64,000 bases of DNA from Sedimentitalea xiamensis (GTDB taxonomy: Bacteria > Pseudomonadota > Alphaproteobacteria > Rhodobacterales > Rhodobacteraceae). Positions within the stretch are counted from its first letter, which is position 1, and each line of letters opens with the position of its first letter. Location of the stretch: contig NZ_JASNJE010000003.1 in the NCBI RefSeq assembly GCF_030164465.1, positions 62,001-126,000 on the forward strand. The letters are read 5' to 3'. Made by a program: the position numbers and the translations under genes. A model generated the notes under the pieces. It was not told where the DNA came from. It did not search any database and saw only the letters and a list, made by a program, of their open reading frames with translations. Positions 49,431-61,092 of this stretch are shown here, piece by piece.

Positions 49431-51370
49431 GCGCGGTCGCTCACGGGGGCGCCGATTTCGGGGCGTTCGCGGTGCAGCCGCTCTTGCTGCGCCTTGATCT
49501 TGCTGCGGTCGGCGGTGGGATAGGCAGAGAGCGGTGGGGTGCCTTCGTAAAGCGCCTGGAGCATGATGTCGCGCGCCACGGGGGCCGCCGCGGTCGAGCC
49601 GCCGCCGCCATGTTCGACGATCACCGAGACGGCGAATCTCGGGTTCTCGACCGGGGCGAAGCTGACAAACAGCGCGTGGTCGCGCCGTTCCCAGGGCAGG
49701 TCGGCGTTGCTGATCACGCCGGCGGCGCGTTCGGCCTTGGTGATGTTGCGGACCTGGCTGGTGCCGGTCTTGCCCGCCATGCGCATGGAGTCTTCGATGA
49801 TGCGGCTGCGATAGCCGGTGCCGCGCCGGTCGTTGCTGACCGCGAACATGGCCCGTCGGACCTTGCGCAGGTTGTTTTCGTTGAGCCCCAGGGGTTCGCC
49901 CGCGCCATCCGGTTCCTCGATGCCGTCGATCGATTTCACCAGACGCGGCGCGACCGCGCGCCCGGTCGCGATCCGGGCCGACATCACCGCAAGCTGGAGC
50001 GGAGAGGCGAGCATGAAGCCCTGCCCGATCGAGGCGTTCGCCGTGTCCCCGACGCGCCAGACATCCCCGTGAACCCGTTCCTTCCAGGCCCGGTCCGGGG
50101 CAAGGCCTTCGGCCACGGCGGACATGGGCAGATCGTGGCGCACGCCGATTCCGAACCGCTTGGCCATGGCGGATATCTTGTCGATGCCGACTTTCATCGC
50201 GAGATCGTAATAGTAGACGTCGCAGCTTTGCTTCAGCGAGTTCAGCAGGTCCACATGGCCATGTCCCGCCCGTTTCCAGCAATGGAACCTGCGCCCCGAC
50301 ACCTCCAGGTGGCCCGGACACCAGACCGTATCGTCCGGTCCCACCAGCCCGTCCTCGAGCGCGGCCAGCGCGGTGATCATCTTGAACGTGGATCCGGGCG
50401 GATAGGTGCCCTGCACCGACTTGTTGGCGAGCGGGCGGTAGGGGTCTTCGGTCAGGCCGCGGTAATCCGCGACCGAGATCCCGCGCACGAACAGGTTCGG
50501 ATCGAAGCTGGGGGCGGAACAGATCGCCCTCAGGTCGCCGGTTTCGCAGTCCATCACCACGGCGGCGGCGCTTTCGCCGCTCAGCCGTGCCTGCACATAG
50601 GCCTGGAGATCGGCGTCGATGGTCAGTTGCAGGTCCGCCCCGGAGACGCCTTCGCGCCGGTCCAGTTCGCGCATGACGCGCCCGGTGGCGTTGACCTCGA
50701 CCCGTTTGGCCCCGGCGAAACCGCGCAGCACGTCCTCGCGTTTGGCTTCCAGCCCGACCTTGCCGATCTGGAACCGGGGGATGCGCAGGACGGGTTCGGG
50801 GTCTTCGATCTGGCTCAGGTCGTAGTCGCTGACCGGGCCGACATAGCCGACCACATGCGCCAGGTCCGCGCCCCGCGGATAGACCCGCGTCAGGCCGACC
50901 TCGGGGGTGATGCCGGGCAGGGCGGGGGCGTTCACCGCCACCTTGCTGATATCTTCCCAGGAGACCTGGTCGGCGAGCGTGACCGGCAGGAACGGCGCGC
51001 TGCGGCGCATTTCGGTCAGGGCGCGGTTCAGGTCTTCCTCGTCCAGTCGGACGAGACGGGACAGATCCGCGATGACCTTGTCTACCTCGCCCGCGTCCTC
51101 GCGCACGATGATGATCCGGTAGCTGGGAGAGTTGCGCGCGACGATCTTGCCGTTCCGGTCGAACAGTTCTCCGCGGTCGGGCGGGATCAGGCGGATGTTG
51201 ATCCGGTTTTCCTCGGCCAGCATGCGGAACTGGTCGGCCTGATCGACCTGCATGTAGCGCATCCGCAATCCCAGGGCGCCGACAAAGACCAGCTGCGCGC
51301 CGCCCAGCAGAGCCGCGCGGCGGCTCATGGTGCGGTGCAGGACATCCAGTTCCTTGGGGTTGCGTCTCAT
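49427..51370 (-). CDS. mrdA: Penicillin-binding protein 2
   Basis: A 647-residue class B transpeptidase for lateral wall growth. A single N-terminal membrane helix (ALLGGAQLVFVGALGLRM) anchors it. The dimer/pedestal region includes PPDRGELFDRNG. The penicillin-binding motifs are STFK (327-330), SCD (382-384, the SxD form usual in PBP2) and KTG (534-536). The start at 51370 overlaps the mreD stop (ATGA); the longer frame into mreD is not used. Confidence 0.97.
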   Translation of the reverse strand: MRRNPKELDVLHRTMSRRAALLGGAQLVFVGALGLRMRYMQVDQADQFRMLAEENRINIRLIPPDRGELFDRNGKIVARNSPSYRIIIVREDAGEVDKVIADLSRLVRLDEEDLNRALTEMRRSAPFLPVTLADQVSWEDISKVAVNAPALPGITPEVGLTRVYPRGADLAHVVGYVGPVSDYDLSQIEDPEPVLRIPRFQIGKVGLEAKREDVLRGFAGAKRVEVNATGRVMRELDRREGVSGADLQLTIDADLQAYVQARLSGESAAAVVMDCETGDLRAICSAPSFDPNLFVRGISVADYRGLTEDPYRPLANKSVQGTYPPGSTFKMITALAALEDGLVGPDDTVWCPGHLEVSGRRFHCWKRAGHGHVDLLNSLKQSCDVYYYDLAMKVGIDKISAMAKRFGIGVRHDLPMSAVAEGLAPDRAWKERVHGDVWRVGDTANASIGQGFMLASPLQLAVMSARIATGRAVAPRLVKSIDGIEEPDGAGEPLGLNENNLRKVRRAMFAVSNDRRGTGYRSRIIEDSMRMAGKTGTSQVRNITKAERAAGVISNADLPWERRDHALFVSFAPVENPRFAVSVIVEHGGGGSTAAAPVARDIMLQALYEGTPPLSAYPTADRSKIKAQQERLHRERPEIGAPVSDRA

Positions 51371-51906
51371 CCGCGGGACCCCATGGTTTCCGCGGTATTC
51401 GGCGATAGGCGGCGCACTCCCATGACCGACTGGGTGAGCAGCGCCACGGCGGGGTATGCCGCCATCGTCATCATCATCTGGATGAGGCTCAGGCTCAGTT
51501 GTGCCTGATCGACCAGCGTGACGGTGAGGATCAGCCGGTGCAGGATCGCCACGATCAGGATGACGAGGGAGACCGAGATCCATTCGCCCATGAACCCGGT
51601 TTCCCCGGCGCCGGCGAAACGGGACTTGAGATGTTCGCTGCCCAGCACCACCAGCATGGCGAGCAGCCCCGGCGGACGTTGCAGCATGAGATCGGCAAGC
51701 AGCATGACGGCCGCGACACTGAAAGCGGGCACGAAATCCGGCCGGCGCACGGACCAGGCGAAGGTGAAGGCGATCAGCAGGTCGGGCGGCGCCCAGCGGC
51801 GCGGCATGGTTTGCAGCGGCAGCAGGTGAAAGAACAGGATCAGGAGCGCCAGTGCCACGAACCAGAGGCGCATGATCCAGATATGCGGCGGGGTCAGGCT
51901 ATCCAT
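51367..51906 (-). CDS. mreD: Rod-shape protein MreD
   Basis: A 179-residue membrane protein with about five helices, the least conserved part of the elongasome. WAPPDLLIAFTFAWSVRRPDFVPAF and LADLMLQRPPGLLAMLVVLGSEHLK are typical. It overlaps mreC by 8 bases and mrdA by 4, so the whole run is coupled. Confidence 0.93.
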   Translation of the reverse strand: MDSLTPPHIWIMRLWFVALALLILFFHLLPLQTMPRRWAPPDLLIAFTFAWSVRRPDFVPAFSVAAVMLLADLMLQRPPGLLAMLVVLGSEHLKSRFAGAGETGFMGEWISVSLVILIVAILHRLILTVTLVDQAQLSLSLIQMMMTMAAYPAVALLTQSVMGVRRLSPNTAETMGSRG

Positions 51907-52801
51907 CCGCGGGGCTCTCGGGTTGCATCGGGCCGATCGCCGCCGTCGGGGCGACGATGGTTCCGGGGTCGTCGATGCCTTCCGCGCCGTGGTGGCGCAG
52001 AACGCGCAGGAATTCGAGCCTCTCGTAATCGGCCGAGAGCCGCACCCGCAGGCGGCCGGAGGGGTCCGCGGCGGCCTGCCCGATCAGGAGACCGGCGGGA
52101 AAGACACCGCCGTCGCCGGAACTGACGACCCGGTCGCCGGGTCGGACGAGGTCCGGATTTTCCAGGAAGCTGATCAGCGGGGCGGCGGAATTGTCGCCAA
52201 TCACCAGCGCCGATTGCCCGGACGGCTGAATGGTCGCTGGCACGGCGCTTGCGGCATCGGTCAGCAGGATGACCCTGGCGGTGGTCTGGCCGGTGCCGGA
52301 GATGCGGCCGACCAGCCCGATCCCGTCCATCGCGGCCCAGCCGTCGCGAATCCCGTCGCGCGCGCCGACGTTGAGCAGCACGGATTGCCGGAACGGCGAT
52401 CCGGAATCGGCCATGACGACGCCGGTCACGTAGGTCAGGCGCGGATCGAGCCGCACATTGTTGAGATCGAGCAGGCGGGCGTTTTCCTGTTCCAGTTGCA
52501 GCGCCGCCTCTTTCCAGGCCTGCATCTGGCGCAATTCGCTACGCAGATCCCGGTTCTGTTCGGCCAGGCGCTGGTAGCTCTGGAAATCGCGGATCAGGTT
52601 GATCGCGCCGGTGACGGGCACCATCGCCCAGCTCATGCTCGGCACGACCGCGTCCGTGACCTGCGCCCGGAACCGTTCGACGCGGGGGCTGTCGATCCGC
52701 CAGACCAGGAAGATGGCGAGCAGGCACAGGCAGATGACCCCAAGCAGGAATCGGCGCAGGGGGCCGGCATAGTCTTCGCGCTGTGAACGGTTCTTGGCCA
52801 A
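51899..52801 (-). CDS. mreC: Rod-shape protein MreC
   Basis: A 300-residue bitopic protein: one N-terminal helix (FLLGVICLCLLAIFLVW), a coiled coil (about residues 75-115, RLAEQNRDLRSELRQMQAW) and the periplasmic beta-barrel domain with VVMADSGSPFRQSVLLNVGARDGI. It scaffolds PBP2 and MreB across the membrane. The start is TTG (52801), with AGAGGTT 3 bases upstream; no in-frame ATG is near enough to replace it. Confidence 0.94.
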   Translation of the reverse strand: MAKNRSQREDYAGPLRRFLLGVICLCLLAIFLVWRIDSPRVERFRAQVTDAVVPSMSWAMVPVTGAINLIRDFQSYQRLAEQNRDLRSELRQMQAWKEAALQLEQENARLLDLNNVRLDPRLTYVTGVVMADSGSPFRQSVLLNVGARDGIRDGWAAMDGIGLVGRISGTGQTTARVILLTDAASAVPATIQPSGQSALVIGDNSAAPLISFLENPDLVRPGDRVVSSGDGGVFPAGLLIGQAAADPSGRLRVRLSADYERLEFLRVLRHHGAEGIDDPGTIVAPTAAIGPMQPESPADG

Positions 52802-52815
52802 GGGAACCTCTATGG

Positions 52816-52832
52816 CCGCGCCTTTGGCGCGG
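52816..52832. promoter_or_regulatory. GC hairpin between mreB and mreC
   Basis: A perfect 7-bp stem CCGCGCC-TTT-GGCGCGG lies in the 59-base mreB-mreC gap, without a U-run. It may partially stop or process the transcript so that mreB is made in excess over mreC. Confidence 0.6.
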
Positions 52833-52860
52833 GTTGCACAGGTGTCAAAGGGTGCGCGTC

Positions 52861-54021
<1,161 letters not shown>

Positions 54022-54164
54022 TCATTTCGCCCGAAACGCCGGGAAAGACCCGTATCGGCCGGGTCGGCGCCGCGTGTGCGGACTTGTCGCATTCGCGGAC
54101 GGCGCCTAGAATTGACGCATGCCCGGCCGGGATCGCGCCGGCACAAGAGGTGAGGGAACGGACG

Positions 54165-54740
54165 ATGAAGAAATCCTTGGGTATGGCCGTCGCGGTATCG
54201 GCACTGATCTGTGCGACCTCGGTGCTGGCCGCGCCCCTGAAGCTGACGCCGGCCAACCCGCAACCGGGCTCCCTGAAAAGCGGGCTGAACGTCAGCTACG
54301 GCTACGCGGCGGACAAGTTCAAGTCGCTGTCCCTGGCGCGCAGCATTTTCGAGGCGACGGGGAAACCGGGGAAACCGCTGCGCGGACTGGACTACCGGGA
54401 CAACGAATTCGGCGAAATGGCCCTGACATCGACAGCGGCCTGGTATGTGACGGCCCGGATCACGGGGTATTATTACTTTGCGGCGCCGGGAGACTACGAC
54501 ATCGAATTTTTCGTCAACGACGGGCTGGACGCGAGGATCGGCGGCCAGCAGGTCGGATATTTCGACGGGATCCAGGGCTGCGAAGGCACGGTTGTCGTCC
54601 CGGTTCATGCGCCGTCGGCCGGTTGGTATGATGTCGATATCTTCTATTACCAGAATGCCGGCACAGCCTGCCTGATGATGAAGAAGGGTCCCGCCGGGCA
54701 GAAACGGTCGTGGGTCCAGAATTCGGCTTTCGGTCGCTGA
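54165..54740 (+). CDS. Exported protein with PA14-like domain
   Basis: A 191-residue precursor with a Sec signal (KSLGMAVAVSALICATSVLA). The central part, GYYYFAAPGDYDIEFFVNDGLDARIGGQ followed by GWYDVDIFYYQNAGTACLMMKK, follows the PA14 pattern in which a DDG-like loop binds a glycan or calcium. One cysteine pair is likely (GCEGT, TACLM). The ligand is unknown. It diverges from mreB with a 257-base gap, and the long upstream extension of the frame is not coding. Confidence 0.7.
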   Translation: MKKSLGMAVAVSALICATSVLAAPLKLTPANPQPGSLKSGLNVSYGYAADKFKSLSLARSIFEATGKPGKPLRGLDYRDNEFGEMALTSTAAWYVTARITGYYYFAAPGDYDIEFFVNDGLDARIGGQQVGYFDGIQGCEGTVVVPVHAPSAGWYDVDIFYYQNAGTACLMMKKGPAGQKRSWVQNSAFGR

Positions 54741-54782
54741 TCCGCAAGGCGCAACGATGTGCCGGGCGTCGCGTCGCCAGGC

Positions 54783-55622
54783 TTACCTGAGCGTCGGCGC
54801 CAGCAGATACATCGCTTGCAGGGCTACGCCGGGTTGTAAGTCCGGCATGGCCTGATCGAAGATCTCGCGCATCTTGCCGTTGGCATAGAGTCCGGCAATG
54901 GCCGCATCGACGATCTGGCGAAAATCGGAGTCTCCGCGCGCGAGGGCCAGCCCCTGTTTTTCGATCGTCAGGATTTCGTCCGAGATCTGGTACGCCTCCG
55001 GGTCCAGGCTGTTCGCGAGCAGGGCGGTCAGAAGAGACTGGTCCGCGAAATAGGCGTCGATCTCCTTGGCCTCCATGGCATCAAGCCCGTTCTGATGGCT
55101 CGCGAAGGTCACGATCTCGGCGTCGATTCCGGCTTCGGTCATCGACGTGGTCAGGGCCTCCTGCGTGGTCGTCCCGGCCCGGACGCCCAGTTTCTGGCCG
55201 GCCATGTCGGCGAATTTGCCCGACGCGCCCCTGTGTTGCAGGATCGCGGTTCCGTCCACATAGACCGGGTCCGAGAAATCGACGATGCTTCGGCGCGTGA
55301 GGGTGATGGTGGCGGCACCACAGAGAAGGTCGATTTCGCCGCTGGCAACCTTGTCGAACCGGTCCTCGGTTCCGACCGCCACGAAGGTCGCTTCCAGGTT
55401 CTCCAGCTTCAGCGCATTGGCGATGGCCTGACCGACATGAAGACAGATCAGCGGGGTGTATCCGGCGGGGTTTCCGTCCGGTTTCTGAAACGACAGCGGC
55501 GCGGCATCGGCGCGATAGCCCAGGTTCAGTTTTGAGGTTTCCTTGATCCGTTGAAGCGTTTGTCCGCTGGCGGGCAGGGCAAGGCAGAGGCAGGCGATGA
55601 TCGACAGAAGATGTGAACGCAC
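54783..55622 (-). CDS. Family 3 extracellular solute-binding protein
   Basis: A 279-residue periplasmic precursor (signal LLSIIACLCLALPASGQ). The type 3 binding-protein core has LNLGYRADAAPLSF, CGAATITLTRRSIVDFSDPVY and KLGVRAGTTTQEAL, with the RxxxxFxxP-type ligand motif RSIVDFSDP. Ligands of this family are mostly amino acids. No permease or ATPase gene is nearby, so it may be an orphan sensor-like protein. The start is GTG with AAGGA 7 bases upstream. Confidence 0.85.
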   Translation of the reverse strand: MRSHLLSIIACLCLALPASGQTLQRIKETSKLNLGYRADAAPLSFQKPDGNPAGYTPLICLHVGQAIANALKLENLEATFVAVGTEDRFDKVASGEIDLLCGAATITLTRRSIVDFSDPVYVDGTAILQHRGASGKFADMAGQKLGVRAGTTTQEALTTSMTEAGIDAEIVTFASHQNGLDAMEAKEIDAYFADQSLLTALLANSLDPEAYQISDEILTIEKQGLALARGDSDFRQIVDAAIAGLYANGKMREIFDQAMPDLQPGVALQAMYLLAPTLR

Positions 55623-55795
55623 GGATCGTTCCTTTGTTGAAAGTGTCGTCTGACCATACCCTTCGCAACCGGCGCGTCCAATGAAAAGCGCAGCGCGCCA
55701 GCAGGATCGCGGAACCCGACCTTCCCGAACCCGGAAAAGGCCAGCCCGGCGTTTTCCACGCCGGTGATCCGTCTCATTCGCAATGGCAAAGGGTC

Positions 55796-55820
55796 GGCGC
55801 GGGCCTTTGAAGCCCGCGCC
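55796..55820 (-). terminator. Hairpin at the leuA 3' end
   Basis: A perfect 9-bp stem GGCGCGGGC (55796-55804) / GCCCGCGCC (55812-55820) with a 7-base loop lies 7 bases past the leuA stop. Downstream on the minus strand is GACCCTTTGCC, so the U-run is weak; probably a terminator or 3' stabiliser. Confidence 0.7.
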
Positions 55821-55826
55821 GGTTTG

Positions 55827-57401
<1,575 letters not shown>

Positions 57402-57434
57402 GTCGAGTTCTTTCGTTTCTGTCCTATGGCCTGT

Positions 57435-57487
57435 GGCGCGCAAGCTGCATCCTCTGAGCGGGCGCGCCGAGGTGGCACGCTCAGAGG
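57435..57487 (-). promoter_or_regulatory. Attenuator-like alternative hairpins in the leuA leader
   Basis: A perfect 10-bp stem pairs 57451-57460 with 57478-57487. Its upstream arm on the minus strand covers the last sense codons and stop of the leader peptide. The alternative 7-bp stem pairs 57435-57441 with 57462-57468, using the loop of the first, so the two are mutually exclusive. No long U-run follows, so control may act on elongation pausing or on leuA translation. Confidence 0.65.
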
Positions 57488-57564
57488 CGCGTTAGGATCA
57501 GCAGGCCGCGCAGGGACGCGCCGGAAACGGCGGTCGGAATCTGGATGTCGGCGGCATGGGTCAT
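57481..57564 (-). CDS. leuL: Leader peptide of leuA (27 residues)
   Basis: ATG at 57564 to TGA at 57481-57483 encodes 27 residues, MTHAADIQIPTAVSGA then SLRGLLILTRL. Five of the last ten codons are leucine (CTG, CTG, CTG, CTA, CTC), with one isoleucine among them, as expected of a ribosome-stalling attenuation peptide. Its stop codon lies inside the left arm of the 10-bp attenuator stem. A -10-like TATAAC (57578-57573) sits so close that the message may start within a few bases of the ATG. It is too short for standard gene callers. Confidence 0.75.
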   Translation of the reverse strand: MTHAADIQIPTAVSGASLRGLLILTRL

Positions 57565-57572
57565 GCGGACAG

Positions 57573-57578
57573 GTTATA
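57573..57578 (-). promoter_or_regulatory. -10 element of the leuA leader transcript
   Basis: TATAAC on the minus strand (57578 to 57573) in GATATAACC would place the start near 57567, almost at the leader ATG. No good -35 is visible at 16-18 bases upstream (CTTCCC), so an activator may be needed. Confidence 0.45.
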
Positions 57579-57810
57579 TCGGGCGGGATGGAAATGGGAA
57601 GGCCGAATTTGCGTCCGCTCTGCCCCCGGCATAATCGCTGAATCTTTCGCAAGGAAATTCTTGACGACAGGACGTCTGGATGTCGGTGCCCGGGCGGCCA
57701 AGTCCGAGGGCGCGGATCGGGCATGGATCATCTGATCATACCGAGGCGGTCCGCGCGACTCTGCATCCGGGAACGGTCAGCACGCCGTTGACCGGGAAAT
57801 ACCCTGGATG

Positions 57811-59238
57811 TCAGCCGTCCGAGGGCGGTTTTTCGGCGGTGAGCGCGCCGTTTTCCCAGGTTCCGGCGGCTTCCTGCCCGGTGGCGTAGCGCATGGTTCC
57901 GTCGCCCTGGCGCTTGCCATCCACGAAGGACCCTTCGTAGACGTCGCCGTTGGAATAGGTGGCGATTCCCTCGCCGCTGATTTCCCCGTCTTTCCAGTCG
58001 CCGGAATAGCGGAACCCGTCGGTCATCACGATTTCGCCGCTGCCGTGGCGCTTGCCGTCCCGGAATTCGCCGGTATAGACCGAACCGTCGACATATGTGG
58101 CCTTGCCGACCCCGTGGCGTTGCCCGTTTTCCCAATCGCCCTCGTAACGGTATCCGTCGGCATAGGTCATCACGCCCTGCCCGTGGTTGAGCGCATTCCT
58201 GAACTGGCCCTTGTAGACGACGCCATTCGCATAGGTGGCGGTTCCGTCGCCTTCGATCACGCCCGCGACCCAGCCGCCTTCGTAGGAGGACCCGTCGGGA
58301 TAGGTGATCTTGCCTTCGCCATCGGCGAGGTCGGACGAAAATGCCCCCACGTAAACCGACCCGTCCGGATATGTAACCTGCCCGCTGCCCGCGATCTGGC
58401 CGGCTTTCCATTCGCCGACATACTGGTATCCATCGGTCCCGGTGAAGGTGCCGGTGCCATCGCGCCGGTCCTCGGAGAAGCTGCCTTCGTAGACATCGCC
58501 ATTGGCATATTCGACGCGGCCCTGACCCTGCCGGCGGCCGCCGATGAAATCGCCGGTGTAACTGTCGCCGTTGGCCTGGGTGAGCGTTCCCGATCCGTCG
58601 AACTGGCCGTTCTTCCAGGTGCCGGAATAGATCAGCCCGTCAGGCAGGGTCAGTTTTCCCTGGCCGGACTGTTTGCCGTCGATGATCCCGCCGTCGTAGA
58701 CCGCGCCATCGGCATAGGTGATCACCCCCTTGCCCTGCTTGACGCCATCCACCCAGTCGCCGGTATATTCGTATCCGTCCGGATTGCGCATGGTGCCGGT
58801 GCCATGGCGTTGCGCGTTCCTGAACCCGCCCTCGTAGCGCACCCCGTTGGCGAACACGGCAACGCCCTCACCATTGATTGCGCCATCGGCCCATTGGCCT
58901 TCGTAGGTGCCGCCATCGGCAAAGGTGATCTTTCCGGCACCTTCGGGTTTGCCCTTGACGAATTCGCCCTCGTAGACGGATCCGTTGGGAAACCGCGCCA
59001 CGCCCTTGCCCCTGATCTCGCCATCCACCCAGTCGCCGGTGTATTTGTATCCGTTGGGCAGCGTGTAGGTGCCGGTGCCATGCTGGAGACCGTTTCTGAA
59101 CGTGCCTTCGTAAACGCCGCCGATATCGTCCTGCGTGGTCAGCACCTGGTCCGTCTGCGCGGTCACGGAACCGGCGAGCGCCAGGCAGATCAGGCTTGTC
59201 GCGGCCAGGCCGGTGCGAAATATGGTGGTCGGCGTCAT
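57811..59238 (-). CDS. Exported MORN-repeat protein
   Basis: A 475-residue precursor with a Sec signal (LAATSLICLALAGSVTAQ). The mature protein consists almost entirely of about 18 MORN repeats of exactly 23 residues, each like YxGxWxxGxxxGxGxxxYxDG, plus a partial one (TWENG) at the end. The gene is thus a 69-bp-period tandem array that has diverged. MORN repeats form an elongated beta-hairpin solenoid and can bind lipids or proteins. No catalytic domain is fused. The role is unknown; it diverges from nadE. Confidence 0.9.
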   Translation of the reverse strand: MTPTTIFRTGLAATSLICLALAGSVTAQTDQVLTTQDDIGGVYEGTFRNGLQHGTGTYTLPNGYKYTGDWVDGEIRGKGVARFPNGSVYEGEFVKGKPEGAGKITFADGGTYEGQWADGAINGEGVAVFANGVRYEGGFRNAQRHGTGTMRNPDGYEYTGDWVDGVKQGKGVITYADGAVYDGGIIDGKQSGQGKLTLPDGLIYSGTWKNGQFDGSGTLTQANGDSYTGDFIGGRRQGQGRVEYANGDVYEGSFSEDRRDGTGTFTGTDGYQYVGEWKAGQIAGSGQVTYPDGSVYVGAFSSDLADGEGKITYPDGSSYEGGWVAGVIEGDGTATYANGVVYKGQFRNALNHGQGVMTYADGYRYEGDWENGQRHGVGKATYVDGSVYTGEFRDGKRHGSGEIVMTDGFRYSGDWKDGEISGEGIATYSNGDVYEGSFVDGKRQGDGTMRYATGQEAAGTWENGALTAEKPPSDG

Positions 59239-59393
59239 GGGTATCCCTGCTTTTCGCCCGCGGTTCGTTTCCCGCGGCGCGCCGTGAAATTAGGCCAGCC
59301 GGGTCGCAGGGGCAATGTCTTTTGCCGCTGCTCCCTTCCCCTCAAGCGATGATCTGCTAAATGGCGTGGGACGGATAGCGGCAAGAGGGCAGG

Positions 59394-61052
59394 ATGGCTG
59401 ATCGATTTCGCGTGACACTGGCGCAGCTAAATCCGGTGGTCGGCGATCTGACCGGCAATGCGGGCCAGGCGCATGACGCCTGGAAACAGGGCCGCGCGGC
59501 CGGTGCCGACCTGGTCGCCCTGCCGGAAATGTTCATCACCGGCTACAATGCCCAGGATCTGGTGATGAAGCCGGCCTTTCATGCGGCCGCCATTCAGGAG
59601 GTGCGAGCCCTGGCCGTTGCCTGTGCCGAGGGTCCGGCGCTGGCGATCGGCGGGCCGTGGGTCGAGGGCACGGAGCTTTTCAACGCCTATTTCATCCTCA
59701 AGGGGGGACGAATCGCCAGCACGGTCACGAAGCATCATCTGCCGAATGAAACCGTGTTCGACGAGATGCGCATCTTTGACGTCGGCGCGCTGGGCGGACC
59801 CTATGCGGTTGGAAACGTCCGGATCGGCAGCCCGATCTGCGAAGATGCCTGGCACGAGGATGTGGCCGAAACGCTGGCGGAAACCGGCGCGGAGTTCCTG
59901 CTGGTGCCCAATGGATCGCCCTATTACCGCAACAAGTTCGAAACCCGCCTGAACCACATGGTCGCCCGCGTGATCGAAACGGGTTTGCCGCTGATCTACC
60001 TGAACATGGTCGGGGGGCAGGACGATCAGGTGTTCGACGGCGGCACCTTCGCGCTCAACCCCGGCGGCGAACTGGCCCTGCAGATGCCGCTGTTCGAAGA
60101 ATCGGTCACGCATGTCGATCTGGAGCGCGGCGACGCGGGCTGGCGCATCGTGCCGGGGGTCGAACATGCGCATCCCGACCCCTACGAGCAGGACTACCGC
60201 GTGATGGTCATCGCCCTGCGGGACTACATGGCCAAGTCCGGATTCAAGAAGGTCCTGCTCGGCCTGTCGGGCGGCGTGGACAGTGCCATCGTCGCCGCGA
60301 TCGCCGTGGACGCCCTGGGCGCTGACAACGTGCGCTGCGTGATGCTGCCGTCGGAATTCACCAGCGACGAAAGTCTTGCCGACGCCGAAGCGGTCGCCAG
60401 GGCGTTGGGATGCCGCTATGACCATGTTCCGATCAGCGAAGGGCGCGCGGCCATCACCCGGACCCTGGCGCCGTTGTTCGAGGGGCTGCAACCGGACCTG
60501 ACCGAAGAGAACATCCAGTCCCGCCTGCGCGGCCTTTTGCTGATGGCGATGAGCAACAAGTTCGGGGAAATGCTGCTGACCACCGGCAACAAGTCCGAGG
60601 TCGCGGTGGGCTATGCCACCATCTACGGGGACATGGCCGGCGGCTACAATCCGATCAAGGATCTCTACAAGACCCGGGTGTTTGAAACCTGCCGCTGGCG
60701 CAACGCGCACCACCGCCCGTGGATGAAGGGCCCGGCGGGGGAAGTGATCCGCCCGAACATCATCGACAAGCCGCCGACGGCGGAACTGCGCGAGGATCAG
60801 AAGGACAGCGACAGCCTGCCGGACTACCCGGAACTGGACGCTCTGCTGCGCATTCTCGTGGACGAAGACGGATCGATCGAGGATTGCGTGGCCGCCGGGT
60901 TTGACAGGGCGACCGCGAAGAAGGTCGAGAACCTGATCTACATCAGCGAATACAAACGCTTTCAATCGGCGCCCGGCGTGCGCCTGACCAAGGGCGCTTT
61001 CTGGCTGGACCGGCGGTATCCGATCGTCAACCGCTGGCGCGATCCGGGCTGA
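59394..61052 (+). CDS. nadE: Glutamine-dependent NAD+ synthetase
   Basis: A 552-residue two-domain enzyme making NAD from deamido-NAD. The N-terminal nitrilase-type glutaminase has the triad E45 (ALPEMFITG), K113 (TVTKHHLPN) and C149 (GSPICEDAW). The C-terminal ammonia-dependent synthetase carries the P-loop SGGVDS (292-297) and TTGNKSEVAVGYATIYGDM. ATG 59394 follows AAGAGGGCAGG. It is complete and stands as a single gene between the MORN-protein gene and a convergent peptidase gene. Confidence 0.97.
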   Translation: MADRFRVTLAQLNPVVGDLTGNAGQAHDAWKQGRAAGADLVALPEMFITGYNAQDLVMKPAFHAAAIQEVRALAVACAEGPALAIGGPWVEGTELFNAYFILKGGRIASTVTKHHLPNETVFDEMRIFDVGALGGPYAVGNVRIGSPICEDAWHEDVAETLAETGAEFLLVPNGSPYYRNKFETRLNHMVARVIETGLPLIYLNMVGGQDDQVFDGGTFALNPGGELALQMPLFEESVTHVDLERGDAGWRIVPGVEHAHPDPYEQDYRVMVIALRDYMAKSGFKKVLLGLSGGVDSAIVAAIAVDALGADNVRCVMLPSEFTSDESLADAEAVARALGCRYDHVPISEGRAAITRTLAPLFEGLQPDLTEENIQSRLRGLLLMAMSNKFGEMLLTTGNKSEVAVGYATIYGDMAGGYNPIKDLYKTRVFETCRWRNAHHRPWMKGPAGEVIRPNIIDKPPTAELREDQKDSDSLPDYPELDALLRILVDEDGSIEDCVAAGFDRATAKKVENLIYISEYKRFQSAPGVRLTKGAFWLDRRYPIVNRWRDPG

Positions 61053-61092
61053 CCATGGCGCGGCCCGGTCTCGCGATGGACCGGGGCAACGA

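Noticed and set aside
49472-51508. 678-codon plus-strand frame opposite mrdA
   Set aside because: Shadow of mrdA, whose three penicillin-binding motifs are intact.
57811-59238. CRISPR or satellite array suspected from the 69-bp periodicity
   Set aside because: The period is in frame, the copies differ at DNA level and the translation gives regular MORN repeats, so it is a coding repeat.
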